A stretch of DNA of 45,233 nucleotides from Prevotella sp. CAG:617 (GTDB lineage: Bacteria > Bacteroidota > Bacteroidia > Bacteroidales > Bacteroidaceae). Location: positions 44,990-90,222 of the forward strand of contig FR903631.1 of the NCBI GenBank assembly GCA_000438115.1, written 5' to 3'. Positions within the stretch are counted from its first letter, which is position 1. The number at the start of each line of letters is the position of its first letter. Below, piece after piece: positions 31,558 through 37,190 of this stretch. The notes under the pieces are model-generated. The model had not been told where the DNA came from. It saw only the letters and a list, made by a program, of their open reading frames with translations, and did no database searches. The translations under genes and the position numbers were made by a program.

Positions 31558-32616
31558 TTATTTCAGATAATTGCGGAAGAACTGTTCAATCCGGTCAAAC
31601 GGGATTTTTTTCATGTTGTCGTAGAGGTCGGTGTGGTTGGCGCCCGGCACAATCAGCAGCTGCTTGTTGTCGCCCTTCAGTTTCTTGAAGGCATCCTCGC
31701 CGAAGTAGCGGGAGTGGGCCTTTTCGCCGTGTACAATCAGGACGGCGCTGCGTATTTCGCCGGCATACGCCAGGATGGGCATGTTGATGAACGAGAGCGT
31801 CGAGGTGACGTTCCAGCCCAGGCCGGAGTTGATGGAGCGGGGGTGGTAGCCGCGCTTCGTCTTGTAGTAGTCGTAATAGTCCTTCATGAACTGCGGCTCG
31901 TCGGCGGCCGGTTTCGGGTTCATCACGGTGCGCTTGCTGGTGCCGTTCCGGTAGTCCTCGGTGCGCTGCGCGTTGAGCTGCTGGCGCATGGCGTAGCGGG
32001 CGTCGGCGTTGTTGTTGGCGTCAAAGTATCCGTTGGCGGAGTTGCGGCAGATGTCGTACATTGTGGAGGCCACAGTGGCCTTGACGCGTGTGTCCATGGC
32101 GGCCGCATTGAGGGCAAAGCCGCCGAAGCCGCAGATGCCCAGGATGCCGATGCGTGCCGGGTCGACATCGTCGCGGGTGGACAGGTAGTCTACGGCGGCG
32201 CTGAAGTCCTCGGTGTTGATGTCCGGCGAGGCCACGCTGCGGGGTTGTCCGCCGCTCTCGCCGGTAAACGACGGGTCGAAGGCGAGGGTCAGGAAGCCGC
32301 GCTCGGCCAGTGTCTGCGCATACAGGCCCGAGGCCTGCTCCTTGACGGCGCCGAACGGTCCGCTGACGGCAATGGCCGGGAGTGGGCCCGTGGCCCCTTT
32401 GGGCTTGTAGAGGTCGGCGGCCAGCGTGATGCCGTAGCGGTTGCAGAAGGTCACCTTGCAGTGGCTTACCTTGTCGCTTTGCGGGAAAGTCTTGTCCCAT
32501 TCCGTGGTGAGTGTCAGTTTTTCCATAAGGCTGTCGTTTGTGTGGTTTTGTGCCGGACTTTCCGTCAGTCCCAACAGGCCGAGGAAAGCCAGGGCGAGAA
32601 ATTTTTTCTGTTTCAT
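31558..32616 (-). CDS. Exported alpha/beta hydrolase (dienelactone hydrolase/YcjY-like)
   Basis: The 352-aa protein (from the Met at 32616) has a signal peptide (MKQKKFLALAFLGLLGLTES) and an alpha/beta hydrolase fold. The nucleophile position holds a cysteine, C162, in GICGFGG rather than serine, and a candidate histidine lies in PGANHTDLYD. Cysteine nucleophiles are known in dienelactone hydrolases, so this is consistent with that wider family. The substrate is unknown. The open frame extends 96 nt further upstream, but that would put the promoter box (32644-32637) inside the gene and spoil the signal peptide. Its start codon interlocks, in the tetramer CATG, with the likely earliest start of the divergent ftsH. 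Confidence 0.8.
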   Translation of the reverse strand: MKQKKFLALAFLGLLGLTESPAQNHTNDSLMEKLTLTTEWDKTFPQSDKVSHCKVTFCNRYGITLAADLYKPKGATGPLPAIAVSGPFGAVKEQASGLYAQTLAERGFLTLAFDPSFTGESGGQPRSVASPDINTEDFSAAVDYLSTRDDVDPARIGILGICGFGGFALNAAAMDTRVKATVASTMYDICRNSANGYFDANNNADARYAMRQQLNAQRTEDYRNGTSKRTVMNPKPAADEPQFMKDYYDYYKTKRGYHPRSINSGLGWNVTSTLSFINMPILAYAGEIRSAVLIVHGEKAHSRYFGEDAFKKLKGDNKQLLIVPGANHTDLYDNMKKIPFDRIEQFFRNYLK

Positions 32617-34399
32617 GGTGATGATGGTTTCTGTGGCAAAATTAGACGATTTATCCGTAGTCGCCGGTACCCGTAAAGCGGACAAAAATACCCCGATTAC
32701 GGATGTGGTCATTAAGGACGGAAAAATCTATTTTACGACGCAGGAAGACGGACAGACTTTTGTCTATCAGACCGGAGCCATCAATGACCCGCAACTGGTG
32801 GACCGCCTGCTGAAGGCAAAGAGCTCCAACCCGGGCGGCAAGATTGCCTTTAATCAGGAGATGCCGCAGAAGAATTCACCGTTGCTCGATTTTATACTGA
32901 TGTGGGTGCTGCCGGGACTTATCTTTTACCTGATTTGGCGGCAGACCAGCAAAGCCATTCAGTCGCGTATGGGCGGCGGAGGCGGCAACTTCATGTCGTT
33001 CGGCAAGAGCGGGGCCAGAATTTATGCCGATTCGGACGTGAAGACTACCTTTGCCGATGTGGCCGGGCAGGACGAGGCCAAGGAGGCCCTGACCGAAATC
33101 GTGGACTTCCTGCACAATCCCCGCAAATACTTTGAAATCGGTGCGTCCCTGCCCAAGGGTGCCCTGCTGGTGGGCCCTCCGGGAACCGGCAAGACGCTGA
33201 TTGCCCGTGCCGTGGCCGGCGAGGCCAAAGTGCCGTTCTTTGCCATTTCGGGGTCGGAGTTCGTGCAGATGTTTGTCGGCATGGGTGCCGCCAAGGTGCG
33301 CGACCTCTTCCGGCAGGCCAGTGAGAAAGCGCCCTGCATTATCTTTATTGACGAGATAGACGCCATCGGCAAGCGCCGTGATACGGGAATGGGCAGCAAC
33401 GACGAGCGCGAACAGACCCTGAACCAGCTGCTGACGGAGATGGACGGCTTTGACGGCCGCAAGGGCGTGGTGATTCTGGCAGCTACCAACCGGCCCGAGA
33501 GTCTGGACAAGGCGCTGCTCCGTCCCGGCCGTTTCGACCGTCGCATTCAGATGGAACTGCCCGACCTGGAAGGGCGTAAGGCCATTCTCGGCGTACACCT
33601 TAAAAAGGTAAAGTGCGACAGGATTGATATGGATGTGGTGGCTCGCGCCACGGCAGGCTCGTCGGGGGCCGAGTTGGCCAATATTGTCAACGAAGCGGCC
33701 TTGCGGGCGGTGCGCATGGGGCGCCAGAAGGTTACTACGGCCGATTTGGAAGAAAGCGTGGAAACCGTGATTGCCGGTGCTCAGAAAAAAGGCAAGGTAA
33801 TCTCAGACGAGGAGAAGAAGACCGTTTCCTACCACGAAATAGGTCATGCGCTGGTGGCAGCGCTGCAGAGCCATTCGGCCCCGGTTCACAAGATTACGAT
33901 TGTCCCCCGCACTTCGGGAGCCTTGGGCTACACCATGCAGGTGGACAAGGGCGAGCAGGTGCTGATGAGCCGCGAGGACCTTTTCAACCGCATCGTGACA
34001 CTGACCGGCGGCCGGGCCGCTGAGGAAGTGGTGCTGGGCCGCGTGACCACGGGAGCCTCAAACGACATTGAGCAGGCCACCCGCCTGGCCCGTGCCATGG
34101 TGACCCGCTACGGCATGAGTGAGAAATATGACATGATGGGGCTGGAAACGGTGAATAATGCCTATCTGGGTGGCGACACCTCGCTGACCTGTTCGTCGGA
34201 GACGGCGGCAGACATTGACCGCGAAGTGCTCCGAATGATTGGCGAGGCCCACCAGATGGCCCGCAAACTCATTGCCGGCCATCTGGACATCATGTACGAG
34301 GCAGCCGCTTATTTGCTGGATAAGGAAACCATAACCGGTGAAGAATTCATGGAGATTGTGCGCAGACATCAGAAAGATAAAGCTGCGCCGGCCGTATAG
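32615..34399 (+). CDS. ftsH: FtsH-type ATP-dependent zinc protease, apparently 5'-truncated
   Basis: FtsH is a membrane-bound AAA+ protease that degrades membrane and short-lived proteins. The AAA and protease parts are complete: Walker A GPPGTGKT, Walker B IIFIDEID, second region of homology (RPGRFDRR) and zinc motif HEIGH. Only one membrane helix (LLDFILMWVLPGLIFYLIW) precedes the AAA domain, whereas the family normally has two. The family-like sequence begins at about ITDVVIKDGKIYF (from about 32698). Everything upstream is the promoter region of the divergent hydrolase, so the first helix and native promoter are missing. Motifs such as SGALGYTMQV resemble Firmicutes-type rather than standard Bacteroidetes FtsH. 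The start is uncertain (ATG 32615, 32621 or 32624, or GTG 32705). Confidence 0.8.
   Translation: MVMMVSVAKLDDLSVVAGTRKADKNTPITDVVIKDGKIYFTTQEDGQTFVYQTGAINDPQLVDRLLKAKSSNPGGKIAFNQEMPQKNSPLLDFILMWVLPGLIFYLIWRQTSKAIQSRMGGGGGNFMSFGKSGARIYADSDVKTTFADVAGQDEAKEALTEIVDFLHNPRKYFEIGASLPKGALLVGPPGTGKTLIARAVAGEAKVPFFAISGSEFVQMFVGMGAAKVRDLFRQASEKAPCIIFIDEIDAIGKRRDTGMGSNDEREQTLNQLLTEMDGFDGRKGVVILAATNRPESLDKALLRPGRFDRRIQMELPDLEGRKAILGVHLKKVKCDRIDMDVVARATAGSSGAELANIVNEAALRAVRMGRQKVTTADLEESVETVIAGAQKKGKVISDEEKKTVSYHEIGHALVAALQSHSAPVHKITIVPRTSGALGYTMQVDKGEQVLMSREDLFNRIVTLTGGRAAEEVVLGRVTTGASNDIEQATRLARAMVTRYGMSEKYDMMGLETVNNAYLGGDTSLTCSSETAADIDREVLRMIGEAHQMARKLIAGHLDIMYEAAAYLLDKETITGEEFMEIVRRHQKDKAAPAV
32637..32644 (-). 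promoter_or_regulatory. -7 box TAATTTTG for the hydrolase-lipoprotein pair
   Basis: On the minus strand this is a full TAnnTTTG match, 20 nt upstream of the hydrolase ATG, with the predicted start near 32630. It lies inside the apparent 5' end of ftsH. Confidence 0.6.
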
Positions 34400-34449
34400 A
34401 TATATGCAGTTATCCGACCGCAGCGTTTAAGGGGAAGTAAACAAAAAAA

Positions 34450-34480
34450 GGAGTTAAGCCGATGACTTAACTCCTTTTTT
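34450..34480. terminator. Bidirectional terminator between ftsH and tRNA-Pro
   Basis: GGAGTTAAG (34450-34458) and CTTAACTCC (34466-34474) form a perfect 9-bp stem with a 7-nt loop, with seven A before and six T after. It can end ftsH on the plus strand and tRNA-Pro on the minus strand. Confidence 0.85.
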
Positions 34481-34484
34481 CCAG

Positions 34485-34559
34485 TCGGGGTGACTGGATT
34501 CGAACCAGCGACCACACGCCCCCCAGACGCGTACTCTAACCGGGCTGAGCTACACCCCG
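34485..34559 (-). tRNA. tRNA-Pro (anticodon GGG)
   Basis: Read on the minus strand, CGGGGTG (from 34559) pairs with CACCCCG to form the acceptor stem. There is a D-arm with TAGCTCAG...GGTTAGAGT, the anticodon loop CTGGGGG giving anticodon GGG, and a canonical GGTTCGAATCC T-loop. The discriminator base is A and no CCA is encoded. GGG reads the proline codons CCC and CCU. Confidence 0.95.
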
Positions 34560-34570
34560 AATTGCGAGTG

Positions 34571-34602
34571 CAAAAGTAGATTATTTTTTTGAACTATCCA
34601 AA
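34571..34602 (-). promoter_or_regulatory. tRNA-Pro promoter (TTTG - 20 nt - TACTTTTG)
   Basis: On the minus strand TTTG (34602-34599), a 20-nt spacer and TACTTTTG (34578-34571) match the consensus fully, placing the start a few bases before the tRNA 5' end at 34559. Confidence 0.8.
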
Positions 34603-34619
34603 TAATTTGAGTATTTTTG
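34588..34619 (+). promoter_or_regulatory. aroA promoter (TTTG - 20 nt - TATTTTTG)
   Basis: TTTG (34588-34591), a 20-nt spacer and TATTTTTG (34612-34619) match the consensus fully. The predicted start near 34626 leaves about 22 nt before the aroA ATG. It overlaps head to head with the tRNA-Pro promoter. Confidence 0.8.
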
Positions 34620-34647
34620 TGGGGTAAACCCTTAAAAAAGTTTTTTC

Positions 34648-35883
34648 ATGTCCCAAACTACGTTTCAGGAACTTCATTTCGGACCTTTGTTGAGGGCCTG
34701 TATCCGACTGAACGGCTCCAAGAGCATCACCAACCGGGTCGGCGTATTGTCGGCCCTGTCGGGCAATACCTGCCGGCTGACCCACATGGCCGTATGTGAC
34801 GATGCGGCAGCGCTGCAGCGGGCTTTGACGGACGAGGGAGAAGTGAGTGACATCGGGGCTGCCGGTACGGCTATGCGCTTTATGACGGCCATGCTGACAT
34901 TGCGGCCCGGAGGCAGCCATGTGCTGACCGGTTCGGCGCGTATGAAGCAGCGGCCCATACAGATTCTGGTCGATGCTTTGCGGGCCGTTGGGGGATGTAT
35001 TGAGTACGAGGGCGTAGAGGGATATCCTCCGTTACGTATTTATGGACGGCGCCCCGTGGGCGGTGAGCTGACGATGCCGGCGCAGGTCAGCTCGCAGTAT
35101 ATTTCGGCCATGCTCATGATTGGGCCGATGCTGGAGCGCGGTTTGCGGCTGCATCTGGACGGCACGGTGGCTTCGCGCCCGTACATCGACATGACGCTGC
35201 GCCTGATGCAGCGCTTTGGGGCTGAGGCCGACTGGGAGGCCGACGGACACACCTTGCGGGTGGCGCCGAAACCCTACGTGGCGCCGGAGGCGTTTGACGT
35301 GGAACCCGACTGGAGCGGCGCTTCCTATTGGTATGAAATGGTGGCGCTCTCGCCCGATGCCGAGGCACGGATTGTATTGCCGAGGCTTTCGGCAGAAAGT
35401 GTGCAGGGCGATTCGGCCGTGGCCGTATGGTTTGAGCAGCTGGGCGTGCATACTGAGTTTACGCCGGAAGGTGCCGTTTTGACCAAATGTCCGGCTACTG
35501 TGGAACGGCTCGAACTGAACTTGGAACAGCAGCCCGACCTGGCACAGACGCTGGTGGTTACGGCAGCAATGCTCAACCGGACGTTTCGCATCAAAGGGCT
35601 GCACAGCCTGCGCATCAAGGAAACCGACCGTTTGGAGGCCCTGGCCTGCGAATTGGGAAAATTGGGTTATGTGCTGACCGTGGAGGGCGACGACGTGTTG
35701 CGTTGGGACGGCGCACGTAATTTGCCGCATTATGAAGGCGGCATACATACGTACGACGATCATCGTATGGCCATGGCCTTTGCTCCGTGTGCCTATCGTT
35801 TTGACGGGCTGCGCATTTTGAATCCGGAAGTCGTGGCCAAGTCGTATCCCGAGTTCTGGAATGACCTTGAGTGTGCCAAGTAA
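34648..35883 (+). CDS. aroA: 3-Phosphoshikimate 1-carboxyvinyltransferase (EPSP synthase)
   Basis: EPSP synthase joins shikimate 3-phosphate and phosphoenolpyruvate in the pathway to chorismate and aromatic amino acids. The 411-aa product has the substrate motifs LNGSKSITNR (about 22-31), GAAGTAMRFM (about 71-80), SARMKQRPI, VSSQYISAML, RIKETDRLEAL and the C-terminal DDHRMAMAF. It is slightly shorter than the usual 420-430 aa but complete. The alanine in the GxAxTA loop marks the enzyme class debated for glyphosate response; no phenotype can be inferred. It has its own strong promoter and is followed by a small membrane protein gene 23 nt on. Confidence 0.95.
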   Translation: MSQTTFQELHFGPLLRACIRLNGSKSITNRVGVLSALSGNTCRLTHMAVCDDAAALQRALTDEGEVSDIGAAGTAMRFMTAMLTLRPGGSHVLTGSARMKQRPIQILVDALRAVGGCIEYEGVEGYPPLRIYGRRPVGGELTMPAQVSSQYISAMLMIGPMLERGLRLHLDGTVASRPYIDMTLRLMQRFGAEADWEADGHTLRVAPKPYVAPEAFDVEPDWSGASYWYEMVALSPDAEARIVLPRLSAESVQGDSAVAVWFEQLGVHTEFTPEGAVLTKCPATVERLELNLEQQPDLAQTLVVTAAMLNRTFRIKGLHSLRIKETDRLEALACELGKLGYVLTVEGDDVLRWDGARNLPHYEGGIHTYDDHRMAMAFAPCAYRFDGLRILNPEVVAKSYPEFWNDLECAK

Positions 35884-35906
35884 GTATAATTTACATCGAT
35901 AGAGAT

Positions 35907-36317
35907 ATGTGGGTATTGCTGATTTCGTTGCTCGTGCTGGGCTTGCTGGCCGCCCTGTTGGGGTGGTGGCGCAACCGTGTGTTGGGCCGGAAACTCGAAC
36001 AAGGGGAAATTGAAGCCCTGCCGACCGTTAAGCAACCTGACGATTCGGGGTGCTGCGGGCAGCATATTGTGTGTGAAAAGACAGCTTTGCTGGCCGGATT
36101 GAGCAAGGATATTGTCTATTTTGACGACGAGGAGCTCGACCGCTTTGCCGGAGTGCCGGCTGATGCCTATTTGCCGGCTGACGAGGATGAGTTTCGCGAG
36201 GTGTTCTACACCATGCGTCCCGGTGAGGTTGTGGAGTGGGTGCGTTCGCTCGAACTTCGTCATATCGAAATACCCAACGGCATCAAGGATGAGATATTTA
36301 TGATGATCCGGCAGTAG
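35907..36317 (+). CDS. Small membrane-anchored protein of unknown function
   Basis: The 136-aa protein has one N-terminal membrane helix (WVLLISLLVLGLLAALLGW), a short Cys-containing stretch (GCCGQHIVCE, about 48-57) and a C-terminal acidic domain (YFDDEELDRFAGVPADAY...FREVFYTMRPGEVVEWVRSLEL, in part). The latter resembles a conserved Bacteroidales family that is sometimes mislabelled phospholipase. There are no catalytic motifs to support that label. The Met at 35907 is chosen since the longer frame would overlap aroA and add non-hydrophobic residues. It lies 23 nt after aroA and 34 nt before the permease gene. Confidence 0.75.
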   Translation: MWVLLISLLVLGLLAALLGWWRNRVLGRKLEQGEIEALPTVKQPDDSGCCGQHIVCEKTALLAGLSKDIVYFDDEELDRFAGVPADAYLPADEDEFREVFYTMRPGEVVEWVRSLELRHIEIPNGIKDEIFMMIRQ

Positions 36318-36351
36318 CTTGGTCCGGACGAACCGTAGAGAGTCATACGTT

Positions 36352-37170
36352 ATGCTTCATCTTTTACAATATACTTTTTTTCAGAATGCTTTGCTGGCTG
36401 GAGTGCTGGCAGCCGTACTTTGCGCCATGATTGGCACGTATGTCGTGACGCGACGCCTGGTGTTTGTAAGCGGAGGCATTGCTCACGCTTCGCTTGGCGG
36501 CGTAGGGCTGGGAGCACTGTTGGGTTTTCCGCCCATGCTGGGAGCGGCCGGATTTGCCCTGTTTTCGGGCTGGGGCATTCAGTGGCTGGGCCGACGCAGC
36601 AATGTGCGTGAGGATTCGGCCATTGCCATGCTTTGGACGCTGGGTATGAGTATCGGCGTGTTGTGTGCCTATGCGGCCGAGGGGTTCATGGCCGACCTTC
36701 CGTCGTACCTGTTTGGCAATATCTTGGCCGTGGGGCGTACGGATTTATTGGCCTTGGGCGTGTTGACCGTTGTGGTAGCTTTGCTGTTCAGTCTGCGTTT
36801 GCAGGCCATCGTAACGCTGGCTTACGATGCCGACTTTGCCCGTACGCAGGGGCTTCACGTGGAGCGGCTGGAAACGGTGCTTACGGCACTGACCGTACTG
36901 ACCATAGTGTGCTGCCTTCATATAGCCGGCATCGTAATGGTGATTTCGCTCCTGTCTGTGCCGCAAATGACGGCAGCCCTCTTTGCCCGATCGTTTAGTC
37001 AGATGATCTGGGGGGCCATGGTGTTCGGGCTGGTCAGCTTTCTGTTGGGGCTGGCTTTGTCGTGTCTGTTCGACGTGCCCAGCGGTGCCAGTATTATTCT
37101 GTGTGCCATCGTGATTTATTTTGTGTGCAAAGCAATAAAATCCAAAATTCCCGTTTTTCATAGTAAGTAA
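36352..37170 (+). CDS. ZnuB/MntB-like metal ABC transporter permease
   Basis: Permeases of this family (ABC-3) form the membrane channel of zinc or manganese importers. The 272-aa product has eight to nine hydrophobic segments, the early motif TYVVTRRLVFVSGGIAHASLGGVGLG (about 33-58, in part; GGIAHASLG is diagnostic) and C-terminal GIVMVISLLSVPQMTA. No ATP-binding or metal-binding protein gene lies beside it, so its partners are elsewhere. The ATG at 36352 is chosen over an upstream TTG, because the extra residues are polar and unlike the family. It starts 34 nt after the small membrane protein gene and precedes the TPR lipoprotein gene by 20 nt. Confidence 0.9.
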   Translation: MLHLLQYTFFQNALLAGVLAAVLCAMIGTYVVTRRLVFVSGGIAHASLGGVGLGALLGFPPMLGAAGFALFSGWGIQWLGRRSNVREDSAIAMLWTLGMSIGVLCAYAAEGFMADLPSYLFGNILAVGRTDLLALGVLTVVVALLFSLRLQAIVTLAYDADFARTQGLHVERLETVLTALTVLTIVCCLHIAGIVMVISLLSVPQMTAALFARSFSQMIWGAMVFGLVSFLLGLALSCLFDVPSGASIILCAIVIYFVCKAIKSKIPVFHSK

Positions 37171-37190
37171 CGCATAACAGTAGGATATTC

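Noticed and set aside
32441..32614. 58-codon upstream extension of ftsH
   Set aside because: It is antisense to the hydrolase signal peptide and mature N terminus. Its partly hydrophobic stretch is the mirror of that signal peptide and not a credible membrane helix of FtsH.
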